Origin: Falsirhodobacter flavus
GTDB lineage: Bacteria; Pseudomonadota; Alphaproteobacteria; Rhodobacterales; Rhodobacteraceae
NCBI GenBank assembly: GCA_029846755.1
Contig: JARWBI010000001.1
Coordinates: 744,001 to 808,000, forward strand
Direction of reading: 5' to 3'
DNA: 64,000 nucleotides
This document shows, piece by piece, positions 23,454 through 33,280 of this stretch. The notes under the pieces were generated by a model, which was not told the origin of the DNA, made no database searches, and worked only from the letters and a program-made list of their open reading frames with translations. The translations under genes and the position numbers were made by a program. The first letter of the stretch is position 1; every line of letters begins with the position of its first letter.

Positions 23454-24356
23454 ATGAGAGCCGTTCTTTCCGTTTGCCTTTCGATCATGCTTGCCATGCC
23501 TGCGGCGGCCGAAATCACCGTGACGCATCGGCAGGGCGAGGTGACCCTGCCTGCTGTTCCGCAGAAGGTGCTGGTGCTGGACTGGGCAAGCGTCGACAAT
23601 CTGGATGCGCTGGGCGTGCCTGTTGCGGGCGTTCCGGGCGGGAACGTCCCGGATTACCTGTCGAAGTATGCGGACGACGATTACCTGAAGGTCGGATCGC
23701 TGTTCGAGCCGGATTTCGAAACGGTGGCGGGGGCGGGCGCGGACCTGATGATCGTCGCCGCCCGCTCTCGCGAGGCGCAGCCGCAACTGAACCAGATTCT
23801 TCCGACCATCGATCTGACGGTGGACAGTGCCGACATGATCGCCAGCGTGAAGGCCAATCTGACGGAGCTGGGTGCGATCTTCGGCAAGGAAGAGCGGGCA
23901 GCGGAACTGGTGGCCGACCTTGATGCCAAGGTGGAGCGGCTGCGCGCGGCGGCGGATGGCAAGGGCACGGCGCTGACTTTGGTGACCAACGGCGGCAAGA
24001 TCGGCGTCTATGGTGAAGGCTCGCGCACGGGCTGGCTGCATTCGGCCATCGGTTTTCCGGCGGTGAAGGAGAACGTGGATGACCGGAGCCATACCGGGGA
24101 CGGGGCCAGCTTCGAATATATCCTTGAAAGCAATCCCGACTGGCTGTTCGTGGTAGATCGCGATGCGGGCGTCGGCGGCGATACCGGGGCGGCGCGGGCG
24201 CTGCTGGACAACGAACTCGTCCGGCAGACGACAGCGTGGCAGAAGGATCAGGTCGTCTATCTGGAGCCGACGCGCGCCTATATCGTGATGAACGGCTATA
24301 CCGCGCTGACCAGCCTGCTTGATCAGGTCCAGAACAAGGTTGCCGCCGCCGAATGA
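23454..24356 (+). CDS. Siderophore ABC transporter, substrate-binding protein
   Basis: A 300-residue periplasmic protein with a cleavable signal peptide (MRAVLSVCLSIMLAMPAAAEI). The class III binding-protein fold is suggested by VLDWASVDNLDALGVPVAGVP near the N-terminus, the long central helix, and the DWLFVVDRD...LVRQTTAWQ...VVYLEP end, as in FatB/CeuE/VctP proteins for catecholate or other ferric siderophores. It is the first gene of a four-gene importer and overlaps the permease by ATGA. ATG 23454 chosen as it starts the signal peptide. No obvious Fur or iron-response box was identified upstream. Confidence 0.85.
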   Translation: MRAVLSVCLSIMLAMPAAAEITVTHRQGEVTLPAVPQKVLVLDWASVDNLDALGVPVAGVPGGNVPDYLSKYADDDYLKVGSLFEPDFETVAGAGADLMIVAARSREAQPQLNQILPTIDLTVDSADMIASVKANLTELGAIFGKEERAAELVADLDAKVERLRAAADGKGTALTLVTNGGKIGVYGEGSRTGWLHSAIGFPAVKENVDDRSHTGDGASFEYILESNPDWLFVVDRDAGVGGDTGAARALLDNELVRQTTAWQKDQVVYLEPTRAYIVMNGYTALTSLLDQVQNKVAAAE

Positions 24357-25306
24357 AGCTGACGCTGGCAGCCCTCGCCACCCTTGCCGTCGCTGTGCTG
24401 AGCCTGTTCGTCGGAGTGAGCGACGTCACCCCGCTGTCGATCCTGAGCAACGAGCGCGCGGCGCAGGTATTCTTTGCCAGCCGCCTGCCGCGCACGCTGG
24501 CGCTGGTGCTGGCGGGCACGTCGATGGCGGTGGCGGGGCTGGTCATGCAGATGATCGTGCGCAACCGCTTCGTCGAGCCGTCTACGGCGGGCACGACGGA
24601 ATCGGCCGGGCTGGGGCTGCTGGTCGTCACGATCCTTGCGCCGGGCTGGCCGCTGATGGCGAAGATGGCGGTGGCGGCGGTCTTTGCGCTGGCGGGGACG
24701 GCGCTGTTCCTGCGCATCTTGCGAATGGTGCCGCTGCGCGACGTGCTGCTGGTGCCGCTGGTCGGGATCATGCTGGGCGGGATCATCGGGGCGATCACGA
24801 CCTTCTTCGCCTATAGGTTCGAGCTTCTCGGCTCGCTCAATGCATGGACCATGGGCGATTTTTCGGGCGTTCTGCGCGGGCGATACGAGCTTTTGTGGAT
24901 CGGGGGCCTGCTGGCCGTGCTGGCCTATCTTGCAGCGGACCGGCTGACGGTCGCGGGGATGGGGCGGGATTTCACCGTGAACCTCGGGATGAATTACCGC
25001 GCTGCCGTGGTGCTGGGATTGGTGATCGTGGCGCTGGTCAGCGCGGTCGTGCTGGTATCGGTGGGGGCGATCCCGTTTCTGGGGCTGGTCGTCCCGAACA
25101 TGGTCAGCATGGTCATCGGCGACAACATGCGCCGCAGCGTGCCTTGGGTCGCGATCACGGGGGCGGCGTTCGTTCTGGTCTGCGACATCGTCGGGCGCAC
25201 GCTGCGATACCCTTACGAGATCCCGATCTCGATGGTGCTGGGCGTCGTCGGGGCGGCGATGTTCCTGGCCCTGCTGCTGCGGAGCCGTCACCATGCGCGC
25301 GCATGA
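24353..25306 (+). CDS. Siderophore ABC transporter permease 1 (FecCD family)
   Basis: A 317-residue inner-membrane protein of the FecCD/BtuC type with about nine hydrophobic segments. The family hallmark SRLPRTLALVLAGTSMAVAGLVMQ near residues 43-65 (RxPR...AGxxLAxxGxxxQ) is present, as is the coupling region LGMNYR...VGAIPFLGLVVPN. It pairs with the next permease as a heterodimer, equivalent to FatD/VctD. Start overlaps the binding-protein stop; the end overlaps the next gene by 14 bases. Confidence 0.88.
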   Translation: MKLTLAALATLAVAVLSLFVGVSDVTPLSILSNERAAQVFFASRLPRTLALVLAGTSMAVAGLVMQMIVRNRFVEPSTAGTTESAGLGLLVVTILAPGWPLMAKMAVAAVFALAGTALFLRILRMVPLRDVLLVPLVGIMLGGIIGAITTFFAYRFELLGSLNAWTMGDFSGVLRGRYELLWIGGLLAVLAYLAADRLTVAGMGRDFTVNLGMNYRAAVVLGLVIVALVSAVVLVSVGAIPFLGLVVPNMVSMVIGDNMRRSVPWVAITGAAFVLVCDIVGRTLRYPYEIPISMVLGVVGAAMFLALLLRSRHHARA

Positions 25307-26258
25307 GCGGCGGGCGCGGGGCGCGCTGTGCATCCTTGGCGTGATGGCGGCGCTGTCCTGCATCTGTTTCATGGTGCTGGGGGTGAAGGCAAATTGGACC
25401 TTCATCCTGCCGTTCCGCGGCACCAAGCTGCTGGCGCTGGTGCTGGTCGCCTATTCCATCGCCGTGTCCACGGTGCTGTTCCAGACGGTGACGAACAACC
25501 GCATCCTGACCCCGTCGATCATGGGGTTCGACGCGCTGTTCGTGCTGATCCAGACGATGGTGGTGTTCTTCCTCGGCTCGGTGGCGCTGGTCGCGGTCGA
25601 TCCGGTGCCGAAGTTTCTGGCCGAGGTGGTGGTGATGACCGCCTTCGCCGGGCTGCTGTTCCGCTGGCTGTTTCTGGGGGCCGAGCGCAGCCTGCATCTG
25701 ATGGTGCTGGTCGGGATCGTCTTCGGCATTCTTTTTCGCAACCTTTCAGCCTTCATGGCGCGGCTGCTGGACCCGAATGAGCAGGTGACGCTTCAGGATG
25801 CGCTGTTCGCCAGCTTCAACCAGATCGATGCGACGTTGCTCTGGGTGTCCTGCGTCATCGTGGCGGCGGTCAGCCTGCTGGGGCTGCGCCTTGTCCTTAG
25901 CCTTGATGTGCTGGCGCTGGGCCGGGCGCAGGCGGTCAGCCTCGGCGTCGATTACAGGCGGACGGTGGCGATGATCCTTGCCATCGTCGCGGTGATGGTC
26001 GCGGTCTCGACGGCGCTGGTGGGGCCGATCACCTTCTTTGGGCTGCTGGTCGTCAGTCTTGCACATCTGATGGTCGGGTCGGGGCGGCATGTCTGGGTGC
26101 TGCCCGCCTCGGTGCTGCTGGGGATCATCTGTCTTGTCGGGGGGCAAACGGTGCTGGAGCGAGTCTTCGCCTTCGACACCGCGCTTGCCATCGTCATCGA
26201 ATTCCTGGGGGGCCTGATGTTCATCGCCCTTCTGATGAAAGGAGCCGCCCGCAGATGA
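25293..26258 (+). CDS. Siderophore ABC transporter permease 2 (FecCD family)
   Basis: A 321-residue FecCD-type permease (FatC/VctG-like), second half of the membrane heterodimer. The conserved region KLLALVLVAYSIAVSTVLFQTV replaces the usual RLPR block, as is typical of the C-type partner. The coupling region LGVDYRRTV and TALVGPITFFGLLVVSLA are visible. The start lies 14 bases inside the preceding gene and the stop overlaps the ATPase start (ATGA). Confidence 0.87.
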   Translation: MRAHERRARGALCILGVMAALSCICFMVLGVKANWTFILPFRGTKLLALVLVAYSIAVSTVLFQTVTNNRILTPSIMGFDALFVLIQTMVVFFLGSVALVAVDPVPKFLAEVVVMTAFAGLLFRWLFLGAERSLHLMVLVGIVFGILFRNLSAFMARLLDPNEQVTLQDALFASFNQIDATLLWVSCVIVAAVSLLGLRLVLSLDVLALGRAQAVSLGVDYRRTVAMILAIVAVMVAVSTALVGPITFFGLLVVSLAHLMVGSGRHVWVLPASVLLGIICLVGGQTVLERVFAFDTALAIVIEFLGGLMFIALLMKGAARR

Positions 26259-27013
26259 TCGCCGCCCAGCAGATCCGGAAGACTTATGGAACCATGACGG
26301 TGCTGGATGGGGTGACGCTGCGGATACCCGCCCGTGGCATCACCTCTATCATCGGGCCGAACGGGGCGGGGAAGTCGACGCTGCTGTCGATCATGGCCCG
26401 GCTGATGGAGGCGGATGACGGGCGCGTCACCGTGGACGGGCTGGATGTGGCAAGCGCAAAAAGCGACGTGCTGGCCCGCCGCCTGTCGATCCTGCGGCAG
26501 GAGAATCACATTTCATCGCGCCTGACGGTGCGCGATCTGGTTGGTTTCGGGCGCTATCCCCATTCCAAGGGGCGGTTGACGCCCGAGGATGTGGGCCATA
26601 TCGACCGTGCCATCGGCTACTTGCATCTTGAAGATCTGGCGGATCGGTTTCTGGACGAACTTTCGGGCGGCCAGCGCCAGCGCGCTCATATCGCCATGGT
26701 GCTCTGTCAGGACACCGACTACGTCCTGCTGGACGAGCCGCTGAACAACCTGGACATGCGGCATGCGCGTGGGATGATGCAGCTGCTGCGCCGTGCGGCG
26801 GACGATCTGGGCAAGACGATCGTGCTGGTGATGCACGACATCAACTTCGCTTCGTGGTATTCGGACGCGATCGTCGCGATGAAGGCGGGCAGGGTGGCGC
26901 ATCACGGATCGCCCGCAGAAATCATCCGGCCGGAGGTGCTGTCTGCCATCTATGACATGCCCATCGCCGTGCAGGATGTGGGCGGGAAACAGGTCGCGCT
27001 CTATTACGAGTGA
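26255..27013 (+). CDS. Siderophore ABC transporter ATP-binding protein
   Basis: A 252-residue ATPase that powers the importer. Walker A GPNGAGKST (about residues 34-42), Q-loop LRQENH, signature LSGGQRQR, Walker B YVLLDEP and H-switch VMHD are all intact, in the expected order. Best compared with FatE/VctC/FepC. Start overlaps the permease stop (ATGA), so the four genes form one operon. Confidence 0.92.
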   Translation: MIAAQQIRKTYGTMTVLDGVTLRIPARGITSIIGPNGAGKSTLLSIMARLMEADDGRVTVDGLDVASAKSDVLARRLSILRQENHISSRLTVRDLVGFGRYPHSKGRLTPEDVGHIDRAIGYLHLEDLADRFLDELSGGQRQRAHIAMVLCQDTDYVLLDEPLNNLDMRHARGMMQLLRRAADDLGKTIVLVMHDINFASWYSDAIVAMKAGRVAHHGSPAEIIRPEVLSAIYDMPIAVQDVGGKQVALYYE

Positions 27014-27023
27014 CTGGACATTT

Positions 27024-27038
27024 GTTCATGTTCCGTTC
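27024..27038. promoter_or_regulatory. LexA (SOS) box upstream of mmcB
   Basis: GTTC-ATGTTCC-GTTC is an exact match to the alphaproteobacterial LexA operator GTTC-N7-GTTC and ends 11 bases before the mmcB start. mmcB is an SOS-regulated, mitomycin-inducible gene in Caulobacter (established), which supports a functional site. About two chance matches are expected per 64 kb of random sequence. Confidence 0.75.
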
Positions 27039-27049
27039 ATATATCGGTC

Positions 27050-27490
27050 ATGGATATGGAACCGATCCTCCCGGGGTTTCGTCTTGCAAGGGGCGTCGCA
27101 CGGCATCTGCGCGGCCATGATTTCGTGACCGTTACCGAACTCGTGCCCGCACCGGGGCTGCGGGTGGATGTGATGGCGCTTGGGCCGAAGGGAGAGATCT
27201 GGATCGTCGAATGCAAATCCAGCCGCGCTGACTATCTTTCGGACCGCAAATGGCAGGGCTATCTGGAATGGTGCGACAGGTTCTTTTGGGCGGTAGATGC
27301 CGATTTCCCGACCGAGCTGTTGCCTGCGGAAACCGGGTTGATGCTTGCCGACGGCTATGATGCCGAGATCATGCGCATCGGGCCCGAGGCGCGCCTTGCA
27401 CCGGCGCGGCGCAAGGCGGTCACGCATTGCTTCGCCCGCCACGCGGCGGCGCGGCTTCAGGGCCTGCGCGATCCCGGCTTCGGGCTTTAG
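27050..27490 (+). CDS. mmcB: MmcB family DNA repair protein
   Basis: A 146-residue protein of the MmcB family (mitomycin C inducible). The core RVDVMALGPKGEIWIVECKSS has the D...E-x-K arrangement of PD-(D/E)XK nucleases, followed by KWQGYLEWCDRFFWAVDADFP, characteristic of the family. A LexA box lies directly upstream. The stop overlaps by 4 bases the stop of the convergent DUF6324 gene. Probable role is cross-link repair. Confidence 0.85.
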   Translation: MDMEPILPGFRLARGVARHLRGHDFVTVTELVPAPGLRVDVMALGPKGEIWIVECKSSRADYLSDRKWQGYLEWCDRFFWAVDADFPTELLPAETGLMLADGYDAEIMRIGPEARLAPARRKAVTHCFARHAAARLQGLRDPGFGL

Positions 27491-27693
27491 CGCTTTTTCT
27501 TCGGCGTGTCGTCCATGGCGCGCGCGCGTTCGGCGGCGGCCAGCAGTTCCTCGGCGATTTCCTCGGCTTCTTCCGGATCGAAGTCGAGCGGCAGGTCCAC
27601 GCCCTCAGCCTCGACATAAATGCGGACCATCCCGGCGCTGGTGGGGCCGATCTGAAGGTTCGCGGCGACTTCGCTTTGCTTGTTGATGCCCAT
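27487..27693 (-). CDS. DUF6324 family protein
   Basis: A 68-residue acidic protein. MGINKQSEVAANLQIGPT and GMVRIYVEAEGVDLPLDF, then an EEAEEIAEEL helix, match the small DUF6324 family found next to mmcB in Rhodobacterales. It ends in a basic KKKR. Function unknown. SD AAGGAG lies about 8 bases before the start. Confidence 0.8.
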   Translation of the reverse strand: MGINKQSEVAANLQIGPTSAGMVRIYVEAEGVDLPLDFDPEEAEEIAEELLAAAERARAMDDTPKKKR

Positions 27694-27798
27694 TGACGCT
27701 GTCTCCTTTTGACCGATCAGGTAGCTGTCGCAGAAACGCCATGCAAGTGTCGGAAGGGTCTTGCATTCCGATTTCAGCAGCGTTACATCGCCCGCAGT

Positions 27799-27875
27799 GC
27801 CGACTTAGCTCAGTTGGTTAGAGCACCAGATTGTGGATCTGGGGGTCCCCCGTTCGAGCCGGGGAGTCGGTACCA
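27799..27875 (+). tRNA. tRNA-His (GTG)
   Basis: A full cloverleaf of 77 bases including CCA: acceptor GCCGACT/AGTCGGT, D-stem GCTC/GAGC, anticodon stem CCAGA/TCTGG with loop TTGTGGA (anticodon GTG), T-stem CCCCG/CGGGG with TTCGAGC. Base 73 is A and the base before position 1 is T, so the usual G-1:C73 identity pair is not encoded, as known for many alphaproteobacteria. Confidence 0.96.
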
Positions 27876-27925
27876 TTCCTCTCAGGCACTTGAAAAATAA
27901 GATGCGGCACCGTGGTGCCGCGGGC

Positions 27926-29705
27926 TTATCTTTCGGTCTTCTTCAGCCATTGCGTGGAATAGAGCGAGCAGATCAGGAAGACGCGCAGCAGCACCTGCTG
28001 GTGCGACGCTTTGGTCGTGGTCAGCGAGGCCCAATAGCCTGTATCGCCCTTGCCCGCCGCCTGCGCCTCGATCTGATCGCGCAATTCGTGTGACAGGCTG
28101 GATTTGATATCGTGCCAAGTGGCGGTGTCCAGGGTCGCGCCGCAGATTTTGCGGGTGGTCGGGCGGAATCGGTGGGGGTTCTCGTCGAAGGTCAGACCTT
28201 CGGCGTTGGATTTCGATTTCGGCAGGGGCAGGCGGTCGTCATAGCCGGGGATGTCCGCATCCGCAGCGTCGAGTTCGAACCGCCAGCGATCATTGTAAAG
28301 GCCGAGCTTGCCCAGACGAGGCGCGGTATCCGAGATCATGGCGAAGTTCATCTTCTCCGACATCCTCTCGTGCGCGCCGGTCGCCGCCACAAAGCTGCAG
28401 ACGGCATCGTCCAGCAGTGGCATCAGCGGCCTCGTGATCCCCTCCATCGCCATGAAGGTGGAGGCATACCAATAGCCGAGGCGGAAATCCGCGCTGCCCC
28501 AGTGGAAAACGTCCGCCGCCGACAGCTTTGCCTTCCGCCCGCGTTCCGCAGCCCAGGTATCGACGGCGGCAAGGTTGGCGGCGTTGATCTCGTCGTTCAC
28601 CAGGCCAGACCTGACCTTGGTCTTGAGATAGCGGATCGCACGCGCGGCGTCCCATGACGCCGCTTGCAGGCCGGGGGCATAGCCGCCGCGTTGCAGATGG
28701 CCTTGGCCGGTCATGACCAGCCCGCCATCGCCCGGCAGGTCCAGCGCATGGGCGAACTGGTGAGGCACCGCAGTGACCAACCCTTCGGTCGACATGTTGG
28801 ATTGGCAGGCGGCGCGGATAGGATCGGCAATCACCAGCTGCGGGCGGATTTCATGCCGAAAACCGCAGGCTTCGGCGACGCGCGCGGCTGTCCGAGCCTC
28901 GCCCGATTCGGGGGCGCCCATGGTCACTGCAGAAACGGTCATTCCGGTCCCGCAAGCAATTGCCGAGATGGTGCGGCTGTCCTTTCCGCCGCTGAGTCGA
29001 AGTGTCACATCCCGGCTTCCTGCGACCGACACTGCGGTTTCCAGCTTCTCCCTGTATCGCCGTGCCACCTCGCCCAGCGGGCCTTCGACGCTTTCGTGCC
29101 GGGGATGAGGGTGATCGATCAGGGTGGGGTCACCATCCTCGACCAGTAATGCGTTCGTGACGGGAATGCGGCGGGTATCGGCATAGGGTGTCGACCCGAT
29201 CGCATATCCGCTTGCGAGCATTTCGAATGCGTAATCGCGCCTGACGTGGATGGCGTCGCTGCGTGTGGAGGCGAGATAGGCGATAAGCGGGCGCGGTGCG
29301 ACGACCGTATATTCGGCGCGCGACTGCGAAGTATAGATGCCATGAACAGGCGGCTGCGTGGACCATGCGAACAATCGCTCGCTTTGGTCGATCAGACAAA
29401 AGGCTGCGACACCACCGGGGCTTTCGGGCAGCGAAACTCCGCCACGCGCGATGGTCGTCTTTTCAAGAATGCCCTGCGATGAGAGAACGGTTGTGTATCC
29501 CGCCATCGCCAACACGAGGCCGTTCCCGCGTGACAAATTCGCTTGCTGTGGGCCAAACCACCAATGCGGATTTCTTGCCAATCCAAACCTCGGGTTGGCT
29601 AGAATAGATATGGGGGAGATAATCCTGGCAGATTTGAACCGCCTTTTCGACGGTTCGGGCTATGTGGATTGGCTTCTTAAAGGAAAATGCGACGAACGTA
29701 CTCAC
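27926..29705 (-). pseudogene. Asparagine synthase-like protein, apparent frameshift
   Basis: From about 29560 to 27926 the frame encodes an asparagine synthetase (AsnB C-domain-like) with PP-loop LRLSGGKDSR and a long helical C-terminus. That frame has only a TTG start at 29581. A different frame, +1 away, starts with ATG at 29705 and encodes a natural-looking N-terminus (MSTFVAFSFKKP...VWIGKKSALVVW) of the amidotransferase-like domain these proteins carry. Together they suggest one gene split by a single-base indel between about 29560 and 29470. The N-terminal Cys2 nucleophile of true AsnB is absent, so it would be a nonclassical member, perhaps for cell-surface polysaccharide or peptide modification. 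A sequencing error is the alternative. Confidence 0.6.
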
Positions 29706-29810
29706 TTAGACCTCATAGCCATGACATTCAGTTGATACTCGCGTGTAAGCTGCGGGTTATCAATCAACTTTGTCGGCGGGTGGTCTGTTGGTTCGGTCGT
29801 GGCGGCGTGG

Positions 29811-29837
29811 GCCGGGCGCGTGCCCGGCCTGCCTTTT
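29811..29837 (+). terminator. GC-rich hairpin beside entericidin gene
   Basis: GCCGGGC-GCGT-GCCCGGC forms a strong stem; on the plus strand a TTTTT run follows 4 bases later. No plus-strand gene ends here, so it may serve the minus-strand entericidin only as a mRNA-end stabilising hairpin or be bidirectional. Confidence 0.45.
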
Positions 29838-29975
29838 TCAGGGCTGCTGCGCCTGGTTGGCTTCGTTGGTGATCGCCTGACCTGCCGAGGTGAGGTCGCG
29901 GCCCGCACCGGCCGTGGTCTCGCAAGCGGCAAGCGCCAGCAGGGCGATGATCGGCAGAACAGTAAGATTGCGCAT
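29838..29975 (-). CDS. Entericidin-like small lipoprotein
   Basis: A 45-residue lipoprotein. MRNLTVLPIIALLALAAC provides a signal peptide with lipobox LAAC; the mature part (ETTAGAGRDLTSAGQAI) matches the entericidin A/B family, small envelope lipoproteins linked to stress responses. AAGGGAAC lies upstream of ATG 29975. Divergent from the parA-like gene. Confidence 0.8.
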   Translation of the reverse strand: MRNLTVLPIIALLALAACETTAGAGRDLTSAGQAITNEANQAQQP

Positions 29976-30057
29976 TTTGCATGTTCCCTTCAAAGTTTGC
30001 GGGTGCTTAACGCGTGATCGGCAGTGCCGGTTCCGCAAGGTTTCGAAGGGAAGAACG

Positions 30058-30681
30058 ATGGGCAGGGTGATCACGGTGGCGCAGCAGAAGGGCGGCGCGG
30101 GCAAGACGACGCTTGCCGTGACGCTTGCCGTTGCATTCGCACGCGATGGCGCACGCGTGGCCGTGCTGGACACCGATCCTCAGGGAAGCCTCGGCCGCTG
30201 GTTCATGCAGCGGCGCGACCGTCTGGGCGATCCGGGTCTGGATTTCGCCACGGCTTCGGCATGGGGCGTGTCCTATGAATGCGAAAAGCTGCGGCGCGCC
30301 AGTGACATCGTCATCGTCGATACCCCGCCCAAGGTAGATGCCGACCTGCGCCCGGCACTGCGCGAGGCGGATCTGGTTCTGATCCCGGTGGCGGGCAGCC
30401 ATCTGGATCTTTGGGCGACCGATGGGGTTCTGGATCTGGCCGCACGAGAGAGCCGGCGCACGATGATCGTGCTTAACCGGATGAAGGCGGGCACCCGCCT
30501 GGCCGAGGAGGTGGCGGGCGCGGCAGCGAAGACGGGATCGGGCGTCGCCCAGACGCGTTTTGGCCACCGCACTGCCTTTGCGGAATCGCTTGGGCAGGGA
30601 ATAGCGGTATCCGAGATGGGCCGCAGCCCCGCCGCGACCGAGGCGGCGGCGCTGGCGGCAGAGCTTCGCGCGCTGCTTTAG
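30058..30681 (+). CDS. ParA family ATPase (orphan)
   Basis: A 207-residue ParA/MinD-type P-loop ATPase. The deviant Walker A KGGAGKTT is near residue 11, switch I DTDPQGS near 37-43 and Walker B IVIVDTPP near 85. No ParB gene is adjacent, so it is probably an orphan positioning ATPase (protein cargo or chemoreceptor partition) rather than a chromosome or plasmid partition system. AAGGGAAG lies upstream. Stop overlaps by 4 bases the convergent uvrB stop. Confidence 0.85.
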   Translation: MGRVITVAQQKGGAGKTTLAVTLAVAFARDGARVAVLDTDPQGSLGRWFMQRRDRLGDPGLDFATASAWGVSYECEKLRRASDIVIVDTPPKVDADLRPALREADLVLIPVAGSHLDLWATDGVLDLAARESRRTMIVLNRMKAGTRLAEEVAGAAAKTGSGVAQTRFGHRTAFAESLGQGIAVSEMGRSPAATEAAALAAELRALL

Positions 30682-32936
30682 CGTTTGCGTCGCTTGTTGC
30701 CGCCGCGCTGGCCCGCACGGCCCGCGGTGGACCGGCCCGAGGATTTGACTGCGGCTTCGGCAGCTTCCTCGACCGCCGATTGGCGGGCGAGGGGGTCGTC
30801 CGACACCGCAAGCTCCACCGCCTCAAGCCGCTTGACCTCGTCGCGCAGGCGGGCGGCCTCCTCGAATTCGAGGTTCTCGGCAGCCTTGCGCATCTGGGTC
30901 CGCAGCGCGTCCAGATGCGCAGCAAGGTTCGAGCCGACATTCTCGACCTTGGCCGTGACGCGGGACTGGTCCGTATCGCCCTGCCAGAGACCCGCCAGCA
31001 CATCCTCGACGTTCTTGCGGACGGTCTGGGGCGTGATCCCGTGTTCGAGGTTGTAAGCCATCTGCTTTTCGCGTCGACGATCGGTTTCGGCCATCGCGCG
31101 TTCCATCGACCCGGTGATGCGGTCGGCATACATGATGACGCGCCCGTCCGCGTTCCGCGCGGCCCGCCCGATCGTCTGGATCAGCGAGGTTTCCGACCGC
31201 AGGAAGCCTTCCTTGTCGGCATCAAGAATCGCCACAAGCCCGCATTCGGGGATGTCCAGCCCCTCGCGCAGAAGGTTGATCCCGACCAGAACGTCGAAAG
31301 CGCCCAGACGCAGATCGCGCAGGATCTCGATCCGTTCGATCGTGTCGATGTCGGAATGCATATATCGGATGCGGATGCCTTGTTCGTGGAAATACTCGGT
31401 CAGATCCTCGGCCATGCGCTTGGTCAGAACCGTCACCAGCACGCGAAGATCCTGCTTCGCCACGCGCCGGATTTCGTCCAGCAGGTCGTCCACCTGCATC
31501 TCTACGGGGCGGATTTCCACCACCGGGTCCAGAAGGCCGGTGGGGCGGATCACCTGTTCGGCAAAGGTCCCGCCCGCCTGCTCCAATTCCCACGCGGCGG
31601 GGGTGGCGGATACGAAGACCGATTGCGGACGCATCGCGTCCCATTCCTCGAACTTCAGCGGGCGGTTGTCCATGCAGGATGGCAGTCGGAAGCCGTGTTC
31701 GGCCAGCGTGAACTTGCGGCGGTAGTCGCCTTTGTACATCGCGCCGATCTGCGGGACCGAGACGTGGGATTCGTCGGCGAAGACGATGGCATTGTCGGGG
31801 ATGAATTCGAACAGGGTCGGCGGCGGCTCTCCGGGGGCGCGTCCGGTCAGGTAACGCGAGTAGTTCTCGATGCCGTTGCAGACGCCCGTGGCCTCCAGCA
31901 TCTCGATGTCGAAGCTGGTGCGCTGTTCCAGCCGCTGCGCCTCCAGCAGCTTTCCTTCGGCGACAAGCTGGTCCAACCGCACCCGCAGCTCTTTCTTGAT
32001 GCCGATCACGGCCTGCTGCATCGTCGGGCGCGGCGTGACATAGTGGCTGTTGGCATAGATGCGGATCTGCTTGAACGTGTCGGTCTTGGCCCCGGTCAGG
32101 GGATCGAACTCCACGATGCTCTCAAGCTCCTCGCCGAAGAAGCTGAAGCGCCATGCCCGGTCTTCAAGGTGGGCGGGCCAGACTTCGACCGAATCGCCGC
32201 GCACGCGGAAGCTGCCGCGCTGGAAGGCCTGATCGTTGCGGCGGTATTGCTGCGCGACCAGCTCGCCCAGCATCTGGCGCTGTTCGTAATTCTGTCCGAC
32301 GACCAGATCCTGCGTCATCGCCGAATAGGTTTCGACCGAACCGATACCATAGATGCAGCTGACCGAGGCCACGATGATGACGTCGTCGCGTTCCAGAAGC
32401 GCCCGGGTGGCCGAGTGGCGCATCCGGTCGATCTGCTCGTTGATCTGCGATTCCTTCTCGATGAAGGTGTCGGACCGGGGGACATAAGCCTCCGGCTGAT
32501 AATAATCGTAGTAGCTGACGAAGTATTCGACGGCGTTGTCGGGGAAGAAGCCCTTGAATTCGCCGTAAAGCTGGGCTGCGAGCGTCTTGTTGGGGGCAAG
32601 GATGATCGCGGGGCGCTGCGTCTCCTCGATGATCTTGGCCATCGTGAAGGTCTTGCCGGTGCCCGTCGCGCCCAGCAGCACTTGATCGCGTTCGCCCGCG
32701 TTCACACCTGCGGCAAGTTCCGCAATCGCCGTCGGCTGGTCGCCCGCCGCCGTGAACGGCGTCTGCATCACGAACTGCCGCCCGCCCTCCAGCTTCGGCC
32801 GGGTCAGGACCTCGGGGCGGAACATGGGCATGCTCATGTTGTTGTGCGGCATCTGCTTCCCTTTCGACCGCTTGTATTTGATCCGTTTTTGTTCCCGTTC
32901 AAGGGGGTCTTGCACTGGCGGGGGTGTTTCGATCAT
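30678..32936 (-). CDS. uvrB: Excinuclease ABC subunit B
   Basis: A 752-residue UvrB, the damage-verifying helicase-like subunit of nucleotide excision repair. Walker A GATGTGKT, beta-hairpin [14 protein letters not shown]-like box DESHVSVPQ, motif [11 protein letters not shown], and a C-terminal UvrC-binding UVR motif ([23 protein letters not shown]) are all visible. A basic Gly-rich tail ([19 protein letters not shown]) ends it. Start 32936 leaves only 32 bases to the divergent NDUFS4 start; ATG 32852 with AAGGGA upstream is a credible shorter start. Confidence 0.95.
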   Translation of the reverse strand: MIETPPPVQDPLEREQKRIKYKRSKGKQMPHNNMSMPMFRPEVLTRPKLEGGRQFVMQTPFTAAGDQPTAIAELAAGVNAGERDQVLLGATGTGKTFTMAKIIEETQRPAIILAPNKTLAAQLYGEFKGFFPDNAVEYFVSYYDYYQPEAYVPRSDTFIEKESQINEQIDRMRHSATRALLERDDVIIVASVSCIYGIGSVETYSAMTQDLVVGQNYEQRQMLGELVAQQYRRNDQAFQRGSFRVRGDSVEVWPAHLEDRAWRFSFFGEELESIVEFDPLTGAKTDTFKQIRIYANSHYVTPRPTMQQAVIGIKKELRVRLDQLVAEGKLLEAQRLEQRTSFDIEMLEATGVCNGIENYSRYLTGRAPGEPPPTLFEFIPDNAIVFADESHVSVPQIGAMYKGDYRRKFTLAEHGFRLPSCMDNRPLKFEEWDAMRPQSVFVSATPAAWELEQAGGTFAEQVIRPTGLLDPVVEIRPVEMQVDDLLDEIRRVAKQDLRVLVTVLTKRMAEDLTEYFHEQGIRIRYMHSDIDTIERIEILRDLRLGAFDVLVGINLLREGLDIPECGLVAILDADKEGFLRSETSLIQTIGRAARNADGRVIMYADRITGSMERAMAETDRRREKQMAYNLEHGITPQTVRKNVEDVLAGLWQGDTDQSRVTAKVENVGSNLAAHLDALRTQMRKAAENLEFEEAARLRDEVKRLEAVELAVSDDPLARQSAVEEAAEAAVKSSGRSTAGRAGQRGGNKRRKR

Positions 32937-32968
32937 AAGTCGTTCAGGTTCAGCGAAGGAGCTTCCCC

Positions 32969-33280
32969 ATGCGTGCCCGCATCTATCAACCCGCCAAGAC
33001 CGCAATGCAATCGGGCACCGCCAAGACAAAGGGCTGGACGCTGGAATTCGCCCGCGCCTCGGCCCGGGAAATCGACCCGCTGATGGGCTGGACATCTTCC
33101 GACGACACGCAAAGCCAGGTGCGCCTTCGCTTCGATACCCGCGAAGCGGCCGAAGAATACGCGCGCGAGAACGGGATCGAGTTCGAGGTGACCGAACCCA
33201 AGGCCCGCAAACCCGTGATCCGCCCCCGCGGCTATGGCGAGAATTTCGCGACCGACCGCAAGGGTGCGTGGACGCACTGA
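32969..33280 (+). CDS. Complex I accessory subunit, NDUFS4 (ETC complex I) family
   Basis: A 103-residue homologue of mitochondrial NDUFS4. [25 protein letters not shown], then [18 protein letters not shown] and the basic [10 protein letters not shown] are family hallmarks. It is a supernumerary subunit of alphaproteobacterial NADH dehydrogenase, often encoded away from the nuo operon as here. SD AAGGAG is present. Divergent from uvrB. Confidence 0.92.
   Translation: MRARIYQPAKTAMQSGTAKTKGWTLEFARASAREIDPLMGWTSSDDTQSQVRLRFDTREAAEEYARENGIEFEVTEPKARKPVIRPRGYGENFATDRKGAWTH

Noticed and set aside
30780-33083. 767-codon plus-strand open frame
   Set aside because: It is the antisense of uvrB and lacks protein-like composition; a common artefact in high-GC DNA.
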